A stretch of 64,000 nt of DNA from UBA1046 sp050945515. GTDB lineage: Bacteria > Bacillota > Clostridia > Saccharofermentanales > DTU023. Below are positions 7,651 to 15,892 of this stretch, piece by piece. The stretch spans positions 1 through 64,000 of the forward strand of contig JBMNTB010000006.1 of the NCBI GenBank assembly GCA_050945515.1, read 5' to 3'. Each line of letters starts with the position of its first letter. The stretch's first letter is position 1. Under the pieces are notes generated by a model. That model saw only the letters and a list, made by a program, of their open reading frames with translations. It searched no databases and was not told the DNA's origin. The position numbers and the translations under genes are program-made.

Positions 7651-8622
7651 ATGTCATTTACCAAAGAAGAGTATCTAAAAACATATGAAATTACTTATTT
7701 CTCCAGAATTAGAGAAGAGAAGCATTTTCAAGTTCTTATGGAAGGAAGATCAACCGGTGGTGTTCACCTCGCTCATGGTGAAGAAGCTGTCAGTGCCGGA
7801 ATTTATTCTGAATTGACCGAGGATGATTGGTTTCTCCCGCATCATAGAGCAAAACCCGTATGTGCGCTTCGTTATGGTGTCAAATCCTTTGAAGCCGAAA
7901 TTCAAGCTAAGAAATTTGGCGGTCAGCAGGGTATGGGAGGTGGTTCGCATTATTATATGCACTCGAACAAGATTGGACCACGTATTGCCATTTTAGGTCA
8001 GTGTCAGGCCGTTGGAACTGGAATTGCCCAATATTATAAGCTAAAGAAAATTCCAGGATGTGTAGTAATAGGATCAGGTGATGGCGACTTGAATCTTGGA
8101 GCAGTAGCCGAAGCATTGAATATTATCGCTGCCTTCAAGTTGCCGGTTGCTTTTTACATTCAAAACAACGGGTATGCCATATCAACCACGAGCAAATATT
8201 CTACCGGACTTGACTCTTTGGCAGAACGTGCGCGAGGTTTTGGCCTGCCAACAGCTTCCTATGACGGAACAGATCCGTTCCTGGTTAAGGAAGTCATGCG
8301 TGAGGCAATGGCTAGGGCACGTAAATGCGAGCCCAGTGTTGTTGAATTTAAAACAAATCGCTGGAAAGGTCACTTTGTCGGTGACAATGAAATATACCGC
8401 GACAAATCTGAGGTTGAAGAAGCCATGGCGAATAGTGATCCTGTCAAAATTGCTAGGAATTTTATTCTTGACAACAATATTGCTACAGAGGAAGAATTAT
8501 TAGCTATTGAAAAGGAACAGGATCGTATTGTTGACGAAGCCTTTGAATATGCAACAAGTGGAGATACCTTCAACCGTGAGGAAACACGCGAGCATGTGAT
8601 GAAAATTAACTACGTTTTATAG
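7651..8622 (+). CDS. acoA: Acetoin dehydrogenase E1 component, alpha subunit
   Basis: A 323-residue thiamine-diphosphate E1 alpha subunit. The ThDP motif starts at GDG (143-145) and ends at NN (172-173); the GGGSHYYMH segment (97-104) is typical of AcoA/PdhA. The alpha subunit pairs with the beta subunit at 8657 to decarboxylate or cleave the substrate and load the acyl group onto lipoate. An upstream in-frame ATG at 7618 overlaps the previous stop, but the ATG at 7651 has an AAAGGAGG site at ideal spacing and was chosen. Pyruvate or branched-chain 2-oxoacid dehydrogenase E1 alpha is the main alternative; AcoX and two alcohol dehydrogenases in the cluster favour an acetoin-type reaction. Confidence 0.85.
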   Translation: MSFTKEEYLKTYEITYFSRIREEKHFQVLMEGRSTGGVHLAHGEEAVSAGIYSELTEDDWFLPHHRAKPVCALRYGVKSFEAEIQAKKFGGQQGMGGGSHYYMHSNKIGPRIAILGQCQAVGTGIAQYYKLKKIPGCVVIGSGDGDLNLGAVAEALNIIAAFKLPVAFYIQNNGYAISTTSKYSTGLDSLAERARGFGLPTASYDGTDPFLVKEVMREAMARARKCEPSVVEFKTNRWKGHFVGDNEIYRDKSEVEEAMANSDPVKIARNFILDNNIATEEELLAIEKEQDRIVDEAFEYATSGDTFNREETREHVMKINYVL

Positions 8623-8656
8623 TATTGCCCAACAAAGTAGAAAAGGGAGGAAAATT

Positions 8657-9634
8657 ATGAGTAAAAAGAATATCATCAAGGCTCTTAATGAAGCACTTAG
8701 GGAAGAAATGCTTCGTGATGACAGTGTATATATTACCGGCGAAGATGTTGGCCGATGGGGAAGTATCTATACTGTAACAAAGGGACTGTTTGAAGAATTT
8801 GGTCCGGAACGTGTAATTGATATGCCTATTTGTGAAAATCTCATATCCTGCATGCCGATAGGAATGGCATTAATGGGTATGCGTCCTGTAGTGGAAATAA
8901 TGTTCGCTGATTTTGCTATGCTGCAGTATGATGGCATCGCCAACCAGGCGGCAAAGATGCACTTTGTTTCTAACGGCGCTAATACCTGTCCTATTGTTTA
9001 TAGAGCAGCACAGGGCGCTGGAGGCGGCAACTCTTCTCAGCATTCTCAGTGTATTGAAAGCTGGTTCATGAATATACCGGGGTTAATAATCATCAGCCCT
9101 TCAGATGCTTATGATGCTAAGGGTCTTCTCAAGTCGGCCATCCGCAACGACAATCCAATCCTATTTTTAGAGCATAAAACTATGTATGCAGAAACCTGTG
9201 ACGTGCCGGATGAGGAGTACACGATACCTATTGGGAAGGCACGTATTCTACAGGAAGGCAAGGATGTTACGCTGATCGCAAATCAAAAAATGTTAAAGTT
9301 TGCCAAAGAAGCGATTGAGAGATTAGAAAAGGAAGGGAAAAATATCAGCGTTGAATTGATTGATCCCCGTACTATCAAACCCTATGATGCGGACGCATTC
9401 TGTGCATCAGCTTCCAAAACCGGAAGGGTTATCATTGTCCATGAAAATTGCCTGACAGGTGGTTACGCTGGGGAATTTGCCTTTGCCATACAGGAAAGAT
9501 GTCTAAATGACCTTAAGAAACCAATTAAGCGCATCGCAGCCTTAGATTCATCGCTGCCGGCAGGGAAAATGGACATGTACTGTCTACCCGATGTTGACGA
9601 AATATACCAAGCAATCGTTGACATTATGAACTGA
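8657..9634 (+). CDS. acoB: Acetoin dehydrogenase E1 component, beta subunit
   Basis: A 325-residue transketolase-like beta subunit (pyrimidine-binding domain plus C-terminal domain). Typical family segments are ITGEDVG near residue 27, GMRPVVEIMFADF near 76, and the C-terminal ELIDPRTIKPYD and VHENCLTGGYAGE. It forms the alpha2beta2 E1 with AcoA, 34 bases upstream, and contributes the glutamate that activates ThDP. A GGGAGG ribosome binding site precedes the ATG. No E3 (dihydrolipoamide dehydrogenase) gene follows; the next gene is a transporter. Confidence 0.9.
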   Translation: MSKKNIIKALNEALREEMLRDDSVYITGEDVGRWGSIYTVTKGLFEEFGPERVIDMPICENLISCMPIGMALMGMRPVVEIMFADFAMLQYDGIANQAAKMHFVSNGANTCPIVYRAAQGAGGGNSSQHSQCIESWFMNIPGLIIISPSDAYDAKGLLKSAIRNDNPILFLEHKTMYAETCDVPDEEYTIPIGKARILQEGKDVTLIANQKMLKFAKEAIERLEKEGKNISVELIDPRTIKPYDADAFCASASKTGRVIIVHENCLTGGYAGEFAFAIQERCLNDLKKPIKRIAALDSSLPAGKMDMYCLPDVDEIYQAIVDIMN

Positions 9635-9688
9635 TTGGCAGTTTTGAATTATGCCGACATACCACACACTTAACAGTAGGAGGCCACT

Positions 9689-11134
9689 ATGACAGAGAAA
9701 AAGACAAAATTGGATGAGGATATTAAAAAGGACGTTGCTGAACATAATGATTCTGAGTTCACTTTCGTGGAAGGTGAAGACCCTATGGGTGTTCTTCCAG
9801 TTAAGCGTAAATTAGCATATGGACTGGGAGATCTAGGGGCTAATTTCAGTTGGACCTTTATAGGTTCCTTTTTAATGTATTTCTGGACAGATATTTTGGG
9901 TGTGACTGCTGCCTTTACGGGTACAATTATGCTCTTATCACGGTTTTGGGATGCCATAAATGATCCTCTGGTGGGGTCATGGGCTGATAGGACTCAGACC
10001 AAATGGGGCAAGTATCGCCCCTGGCTGATAGCCTGTATTCCGATGGCATTTATGAATGTTTTGGCATTTACACCCTTCAAATTTGGCAGTCAAACTGCCA
10101 AAGATGCTTATGCATTCATCATGTTTTTCATCTTAGTATTCGTATTTACTTGCATGAACATTCCTTATTCTGCCATGCAAACTGTGATGACTCTTAATCC
10201 TAATGAGCGCTCGAGTGTTGCTAGCTGGCGTCTCACCTTTGCTTACACGGGAATGTTTATCATTAATATCGCAACTTTGCCACTGGTCAATTTATTTGGT
10301 GGCGGCAACGAGGGCAAGGGTTACTTTTTTACCGCTATACTTTATTCATTCGGCATTATGTTGCCTTTGTTCATGATTTGTTTCTTCGGTACCAAGGAAA
10401 TCGTACATCACAAACCCAAGAAACCGGTACGGATGAGAGATAATATTAAAATCCTTAAGGGCAATACTCCGGTCTGGTTGCTGGCTATTTGTTTCCTGTG
10501 CTTTGGCTTTTATAATTATGGCCGGGCTGCCACTGCAATGTATTACTTCACGTATAATGTTGGTGATAAAGCCCTTTTCCCGTACTACTCATTTTTCAAC
10601 ATGGGTGGGAATTTAGTAGGATCTATGCTAATGCCCCGCTTTGCGGTTCGTGTTCAAAATAAAGCCTTAATACCCAGATATGGTTTTATTTTCACTGGCG
10701 TTATTCTCTGCATCATGGGTTTAGTCAGTCCCACTGATCGTACTGCCATATATATTATCTTCGGACTGCAGTTGCTGGCCAGCCTAGGTCAAGGCGTTGC
10801 CAGTTCCGGAATGCATGGAATGGTTGCAGACAGTACTGATTTCACACATTATAAATACGGTGTTAGAGCCGGAGGCTTTATATCCGCATTTAACACCTTC
10901 ATGCAAAAAATGGGCATAGGTTTGGGTACTGCATCCATTGGTTGGGCTCTAGGCGCAACAGGCTATGTTGCAGGTCAGGCCCAAAGTGCTAGCACCCTAA
11001 ATGCTATTAACATCATATTTACTTATCTCCCAGGTGTTATTGCTATTGCGGCAGGACTTTCCATGTTTGCCTATAAAATTGACAAGGAAACACTGAAAGG
11101 GATGATGAAATCGATTGGAGCTTATAAGGAATAA
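9689..11134 (+). CDS. GPH-family (MelB-like) sodium:solute symporter
   Basis: A 481-residue membrane transporter with about 12 predicted transmembrane segments. The N-terminal half carries the glycoside-pentoside-hexuronide family hallmarks YGLGDLGANF, SRFWDAINDPLVGSWAD and TKWGKYRPW. A soluble N-terminal tail of about 45 residues precedes the first helix. GPH transporters carry sugars, sugar acids or glycosides with sodium or protons, so the substrate of this cluster may be sugar-like rather than plain acetoin. An AGGAGG site precedes the ATG, and a terminator follows at 11158. It is therefore the last gene of the first transcript. Confidence 0.85.
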   Translation: MTEKKTKLDEDIKKDVAEHNDSEFTFVEGEDPMGVLPVKRKLAYGLGDLGANFSWTFIGSFLMYFWTDILGVTAAFTGTIMLLSRFWDAINDPLVGSWADRTQTKWGKYRPWLIACIPMAFMNVLAFTPFKFGSQTAKDAYAFIMFFILVFVFTCMNIPYSAMQTVMTLNPNERSSVASWRLTFAYTGMFIINIATLPLVNLFGGGNEGKGYFFTAILYSFGIMLPLFMICFFGTKEIVHHKPKKPVRMRDNIKILKGNTPVWLLAICFLCFGFYNYGRAATAMYYFTYNVGDKALFPYYSFFNMGGNLVGSMLMPRFAVRVQNKALIPRYGFIFTGVILCIMGLVSPTDRTAIYIIFGLQLLASLGQGVASSGMHGMVADSTDFTHYKYGVRAGGFISAFNTFMQKMGIGLGTASIGWALGATGYVAGQAQSASTLNAINIIFTYLPGVIAIAAGLSMFAYKIDKETLKGMMKSIGAYKE

Positions 11135-11157
11135 GATATGAGCTAACGACTAAGAAT

Positions 11158-11206
11158 GGGCATGTTTTGTGCTAGGACTTTCTAATACAGACATGCCCCT
11201 TTCTTG
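11158..11206 (+). terminator. Terminator inside the catabolic cluster
   Basis: GGGCATGT (11158-11165) pairs with ACATGCCC (11191-11198), followed by CTTTCTTGTTATT. It divides the cluster into an acoAB unit and an acoX-buk-ptb unit. Leaky read-through or a second promoter would be needed for the latter. Confidence 0.65.
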
Positions 11207-11242
11207 TTATTCATGTTGAAGTCACCCAAAGGAGTTCTTGAT

Positions 11243-12274
11243 ATGTGGAATTCAGTGGGAATAATTGCTAACCCCAGATCAGGCAGCGATATACGCAGGT
11301 TGGTTGCATATGGGGCAGGAATAGACAATCAGTTTAAGGTCAATATTATCGCTAGGGCATTAATTGCCTTAGCTCATTTGGGTATAAGTTGTATTCAATA
11401 CATGCCCGATGAGTATGCAATTGTCCCACGTGCCTTGAATTGTTTAACCTCGGATGACCGTCATTTGTTAGACCAGGTAGAAGTGCGGCCAATAGATATG
11501 CCGGTGCAATATGAGGAGGCTGACTCCACATATTGTGCACAAAAAATGAGAGGTGAAGTTGGCTGTATTCTGGTATTAGGAGGTGACGGCACCAATCGGG
11601 CAGTTGCTAAAGAATGTGGCGAAACCCCACTAATTTCTATATCTACCGGGACCAACAATGTTTTCCCTGATCTAATTGAAGGGACGGTGGCAGGAATGGC
11701 TGCTGCCTTATATTGTAGATTGCCCAGAGAAACCGCTAAAAACTTTATTTGTCCTAGCAAGAGGATAGAGATCTTCAGAGATGACAAGCTCATTGATATT
11801 GCTTTGATTGATCTGGTAAAAAGTGAAAATATTAATTTAGGTTCTCGAGCAGTTTGGTCTATAAAAGAGGTTAGACAAATAGTAGTTACTTCCTGCTGTG
11901 CTTGGAATATTGGTATGACATCAATACCCGCACAGATACAACATATAAGTCCCCGAGACAATAATGGCATGGAGGTCATGCTTGATAAGGAAAAGCAAAT
12001 GTTTAGAATACCCTTTGCACCAGGGTTAATGCCTTTAGTTGGTTTTGAATCTCATCAGATAGTATCTATAAACGAGAGAATGGAAATATTGCCTGGTCCC
12101 GGTAGCCTTGCCTTGGATGGAGAACGTCTTATATCTATGAAAAAAACAGATAAATTATATTATTGTATCACTTGGGATGGTCCATATAAGATTGACGTCC
12201 ATAAACTTTTGCAAACTTGTGCAGGGACTAAATTAATGCAAACTTCTGACGGTTCAGGAGATAATCTTACTTGA
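11243..12274 (+). CDS. acoX: AcoX-like ATP-NAD kinase/diacylglycerol-kinase fold protein
   Basis: A 343-residue protein of the NAD-kinase/DAG-kinase superfamily. The nucleotide loop is GGDGTNR (113-119), followed by STGTNNVFP (134-142), the pattern found in AcoX proteins encoded with acetoin dehydrogenase genes. AcoX has no settled biochemical role; a small-molecule kinase is the family-based guess. The ATG at 11243 has an AAAGGAG site; an earlier in-frame ATG at 11204 lies in the tail of the preceding terminator and was not chosen. It heads the second part of the cluster, before buk and ptb. Confidence 0.75.
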   Translation: MWNSVGIIANPRSGSDIRRLVAYGAGIDNQFKVNIIARALIALAHLGISCIQYMPDEYAIVPRALNCLTSDDRHLLDQVEVRPIDMPVQYEEADSTYCAQKMRGEVGCILVLGGDGTNRAVAKECGETPLISISTGTNNVFPDLIEGTVAGMAAALYCRLPRETAKNFICPSKRIEIFRDDKLIDIALIDLVKSENINLGSRAVWSIKEVRQIVVTSCCAWNIGMTSIPAQIQHISPRDNNGMEVMLDKEKQMFRIPFAPGLMPLVGFESHQIVSINERMEILPGPGSLALDGERLISMKKTDKLYYCITWDGPYKIDVHKLLQTCAGTKLMQTSDGSGDNLT

Positions 12275-12333
12275 TAAGTAAAACTGTTATTAATTTCTTG
12301 CACTAATATTAGGATAGACTAAGGAGAAATATA

Positions 12334-13467
12334 GTGAAAAATTTTCAAATATTAGTTATCAATACAGGTTCGACATCTACAAAAATTGCTCTCTACGAAA
12401 ATGATCAAAAATTATGGAATGAGAATATGGTATTGCCTGAGGAAATTCAGCGTACGAGTTTGTCAGCAATTGATCAACTGCCATATCGTACGGAAGTGTT
12501 GCAAAACTTTCTTGAAAAGAAAGGTATTGATATTAAAGGCTTGGATATAGTTGTTGCACGAGGCGGGCCTTTGCCACCAATTAATGGAGGAGCCTATGCT
12601 ATTAATCAGTTGATGGTAGATGTACTCACATATGATCCTCCCGTTCCACACGAATCTTCTCTATCCTGTATGCTTGCGCGCTTAATTACTCAGGGGACAG
12701 ATGTGCCTGCTATTATTTATGATGGCGAAAGTCTAGATGAAATGATTCCTGCTGCCACTGTGACTGGATGTCCTCCCATCAGAAATAATCCAAGAGGACA
12801 TCCGCTTAATGCTCGTAAAGTTGCCAGGAAAGCTGCTGATGAGCTCGCCATGCCGTATGAGGAAGGAAAATTTATCGTTGCTCACTTTGGTGGCAGTATC
12901 TCAGTTTCTGCCCACAAATTTGGTAGGATCATTGATATAGCCAATGCTTATACCGGTCCCATGTCTGTACAGCGTGCCGGAAGGCTTCCCACTGATGAGC
13001 TTGTTGCTTTGTGTTTTTCCGGGGAGTTCAATAAGCGGGAAATGCTTAGAAAATTAAACGGAGCATCAGGTTTTATGGCCTACTTTGGCACTCAAGATGC
13101 CAGAGAAGTTTTTCAGATGGCTAGAAACAACGATGAGAAAGCTAACTTGATGATTGAAGCAATGGTACTCCAGTGTTCTAAATCAATAGCCGAAATGCGA
13201 ATGACGATTAATGAGGATGTCGATAGAATCGTATTTACCGGTGGTATGGCATATAACGCAGTCTTTACAGACATGATATCTCAACGTGTAGAATTCATTG
13301 CCCCGGTGATGATTTTCCCCGGTGAGTATGAAATGGATGCACTGGCAGAAGGAGCACTTCTAGTCTTAAACAATGAGATTCCGGTTCAGAACTACGATGT
13401 AGTCTTCAGCAGATTTAGAGATTCTGAAGATTTTTACAGTTATGTTAAAAAGACCACAGAAAAATAG
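12334..13467 (+). CDS. buk: Butyrate kinase
   Basis: A 377-residue member of the acetate/butyrate kinase family (ASKHA fold). The phosphate-1 loop is INTGSTSTKIALY near the N-terminus, HFGGSIS lies mid-chain and VFTGGMAYN near 300. It converts acyl phosphate plus ADP to the fatty acid plus ATP, with butyrate or branched short-chain acids as usual substrates. The start is GTG at 12334 behind an AAGGAG site. It is followed by ptb after 50 bases, so the pair makes ATP from acyl-CoA. Coupling to the AcoAB-like complex resembles the bkd operon of Bacillus, where Ptb and Buk act on branched-chain acyl-CoA. Confidence 0.9.
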   Translation: MKNFQILVINTGSTSTKIALYENDQKLWNENMVLPEEIQRTSLSAIDQLPYRTEVLQNFLEKKGIDIKGLDIVVARGGPLPPINGGAYAINQLMVDVLTYDPPVPHESSLSCMLARLITQGTDVPAIIYDGESLDEMIPAATVTGCPPIRNNPRGHPLNARKVARKAADELAMPYEEGKFIVAHFGGSISVSAHKFGRIIDIANAYTGPMSVQRAGRLPTDELVALCFSGEFNKREMLRKLNGASGFMAYFGTQDAREVFQMARNNDEKANLMIEAMVLQCSKSIAEMRMTINEDVDRIVFTGGMAYNAVFTDMISQRVEFIAPVMIFPGEYEMDALAEGALLVLNNEIPVQNYDVVFSRFRDSEDFYSYVKKTTEK

Positions 13468-13517
13468 GAAGATGATCTTAAATCCAATTAATATTTACAA
13501 TAAGGAAGAATAAAAAT

Positions 13518-14417
13518 ATGTATAGAACATTTAGTGAGCTAACAAATACCTTGGCATCAAAAAGACAAACTTCAACAGTAGCACTAATTGGGTCACAGTC
13601 ACCCAATAGTCTTAAAGCGATATTAAAGGCCAGCAGGGAAGGGATTGTTAAGCCAATTCTGATTGGCAATCAGGAGAAAACTGAAGTATTGCTCAAAGAT
13701 ATTGACGCATATGATTTGCCCTGTGAATTTATTAATTGCGACAATGATACTGATATTGCATTGCAAGCGACCAAATGTATCCGTGAAGGTAGAGCTAATC
13801 TATTAATGAAGGGCAAGATTGGCACTGCAACCATGATGAAAGCGATGTTCAACAGAGAATGTGGAATTCGAACGGGCAGTATCGTGTCTTCGGTTAATTT
13901 TGGTCAATTGGCTTTTTATCATAAAATTATTGCCATGACAGATGGAGCTGTTGCTTTAGATCCTGATGTTGATCAGAAAGAAAAAATCATTGTTAATACA
14001 ATTGATGCAATGCGGGTTATGGGTTGGTCACAACCAAAAGTTGCCGTATTAGCTGCCATTGAGAAGGTTAATCCTGCTATGCAGGCAACGGTAGATGCTA
14101 ATGAATTAAGATTAAGGCACGAATCCGGTAAAATCTGTAATTGTTTGCTTGAAGGGCCGATGGCAATTGACGTAGCATTTAGCAAAAAAGCTGCAGATGA
14201 GAAGGGAATAAAAAGCATGGTAGCAGGAGATGCTGATTTATTGATATACCCGGACTTAACTGCAGGTAATATTGGAATAAAAACGTTAAGTTCAGATCCG
14301 CGCAATTTGATTGGCGGTGTAATAATCGGTTTGCAGGCGCCTATTGCGATGTCATCCCGTAGTGCGTCAGCTGAAAATAAATATTTGTCCCTGATTCTGG
14401 CTAGCGCTATGACATGA
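13518..14417 (+). CDS. ptb: Phosphate butyryltransferase
   Basis: A 299-residue phosphotransacylase of the Ptb subgroup, at the usual length (about 300). Characteristic segments are LLMKGKIGTATMMKA near 95, CLLEGPMAIDVAF near 210 and VAGDADLLIYPDLTAGNI near 235. It exchanges CoA for phosphate on butyryl-CoA or similar acyl-CoA and feeds butyrate kinase upstream. Phosphate acetyltransferase is the alternative, but the length and C-terminal motif fit Ptb. An AAGGAAG site precedes the ATG. Confidence 0.9.
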   Translation: MYRTFSELTNTLASKRQTSTVALIGSQSPNSLKAILKASREGIVKPILIGNQEKTEVLLKDIDAYDLPCEFINCDNDTDIALQATKCIREGRANLLMKGKIGTATMMKAMFNRECGIRTGSIVSSVNFGQLAFYHKIIAMTDGAVALDPDVDQKEKIIVNTIDAMRVMGWSQPKVAVLAAIEKVNPAMQATVDANELRLRHESGKICNCLLEGPMAIDVAFSKKAADEKGIKSMVAGDADLLIYPDLTAGNIGIKTLSSDPRNLIGGVIIGLQAPIAMSSRSASAENKYLSLILASAMT

Positions 14418-14422
14418 CAGAG

Positions 14423-14471
14423 ATAGGCTCCTGTCAGTTAAATAACAATGTAGGTATTGAGGAGAGCCTAT
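14423..14471 (+). promoter_or_regulatory. Hairpin covering the RBS and start of the symporter gene
   Basis: ATAGGCT (14423-14429) pairs with AGCCTAT (14465-14471), which includes the first two bases of the start codon. CCT (14430-14432) pairs with AGG (14460-14462), inside the GAGGAG ribosome binding site, across a 2-base bulge. The folded form would block initiation of the gene at 14470. Confidence 0.4.
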
Positions 14472-15849
14472 GTCGACACAATTTTATTTGGGTGGTCTTG
14501 CTGTTCTGCTTGCATTTGTGACAATAGGAATATTTTCAGGTTCCAAGGTTAAAACTGCCGAGGATTTTTCTATTGCGAAAAACAAAGCCAGTACACCGAT
14601 GATTATTGGTTCTTTGGTGGGAACTTTGGTTGGAGGAGCTTCTACAGTAGGAACTGCACAAATGGCATTTACTTTCGGCTATTCTGCATTTTGGTTTACT
14701 TTGGGAGCAGGTTTAGCCCTAATTCTATTCTATATATTATATTCGAAACAAATTTTAGGTTGTGGTGAATACACTATTCCCAGTATTATTGAGAAGAAAT
14801 TTGGGAAATTAGCCAGTACAGTTATTGCAATTTTAAATTCATTAGGTAGTTTTCTCAGTGTAGTCTCTCAAACACTAGCAGGTGTTGCTTTGCTACGATC
14901 GATCCTAAATATCAGTGCCTTATCAAGCGTGGCAATCATTATTATTTTAATGATGATTTATGTAATTTTCGGAGGATCGCTTAGTACCAGCTATGTTGGC
15001 TTATTAAAAACTATAGTTCTTTATATTACTGTCGGTATTTGCGGACTTTTAGCCATAAAATTGATCGGTGGTTTTTCAGTCATGGCAAATAGAGATATCT
15101 TTCCACCTGAGAGATTTTTTAATCTATTTGCCCGCGGATTTGCCGTTGATATCGGATCAGGTCTTTCAATGATTTTAGGTGTATTTTGCACTCAAATATA
15201 TGTAAATATTTTGTTTTCGGGCAAAGATAGAAAAACCTTACGCAATGGTTATTTCTTATCCGGTATACTGATACCTTTTGCCGGTCTTGCAGCCATACAA
15301 GTTGGTTTATATATGCATATGGCATACCCCCAGATTCAATCTCAATCTGCATTACCTCTCTTCATATTAAAGGAAACTCCTGCCTGGTTCAGTGGAATAA
15401 GCATGGCTGCCTTAATATTGACTATTATAGGCAGTGGGGCTGGAATGGGCTTAGGGATAAGTTCTGTATTAACAGAAGATATTATATGCAAATACTGGTT
15501 TAAAGATATTACTGCAAAGCAAAAATTGCACTTGACGCGAATAGTTCTTTTTGCCCTGCTGATTGTAGCATCCTTGATAACTATAGGTGCTTTGAACAAT
15601 ATTATTTTGGACTGGAGTTTCCTTTCTATGGGCCTAAGAGCTGTAGCAACTTTTGCCCCCTTTACTGCAGCCTTATTAATTAGCAGAGAAGGAAAGCCGC
15701 TCTCGGCAATTCTGTCTGCAGGCTGTGGATTGGTGGCGTCAATATTGGTCAAAGCAACAATCCCGACAGTAAACCCGATATTTATTGGCATAATTGTGGC
15801 CACAGTCTTCTTAATGTTGGGTTATATACGAAGGACTAAAATATGTTAG
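14470..15849 (+). CDS. Sodium:solute symporter (SSS family)
   Basis: A 459-residue polytopic membrane protein with about 13 transmembrane helices. Family features include GSLVGTLVGGASTVGTAQMA (residues 45-64), GCGEYTIPSIIEKKFGK and IIGSGAGMGLGISSVLTEDI. SSS proteins import sugars, amino acids, organic acids or nucleosides with sodium. It is the last gene of the cluster and the second transporter in it, so it may import an acid or export/import balance with the GPH protein. The ribosome binding site GAGGAG is partly sequestered in a hairpin. The substrate cannot be read from sequence. Confidence 0.8.
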   Translation: MSTQFYLGGLAVLLAFVTIGIFSGSKVKTAEDFSIAKNKASTPMIIGSLVGTLVGGASTVGTAQMAFTFGYSAFWFTLGAGLALILFYILYSKQILGCGEYTIPSIIEKKFGKLASTVIAILNSLGSFLSVVSQTLAGVALLRSILNISALSSVAIIIILMMIYVIFGGSLSTSYVGLLKTIVLYITVGICGLLAIKLIGGFSVMANRDIFPPERFFNLFARGFAVDIGSGLSMILGVFCTQIYVNILFSGKDRKTLRNGYFLSGILIPFAGLAAIQVGLYMHMAYPQIQSQSALPLFILKETPAWFSGISMAALILTIIGSGAGMGLGISSVLTEDIICKYWFKDITAKQKLHLTRIVLFALLIVASLITIGALNNIILDWSFLSMGLRAVATFAPFTAALLISREGKPLSAILSAGCGLVASILVKATIPTVNPIFIGIIVATVFLMLGYIRRTKIC

Positions 15850-15892
15850 TTTAAATCACTTACAAATGGATTAGCTTAATGTGGTGAGGAAG

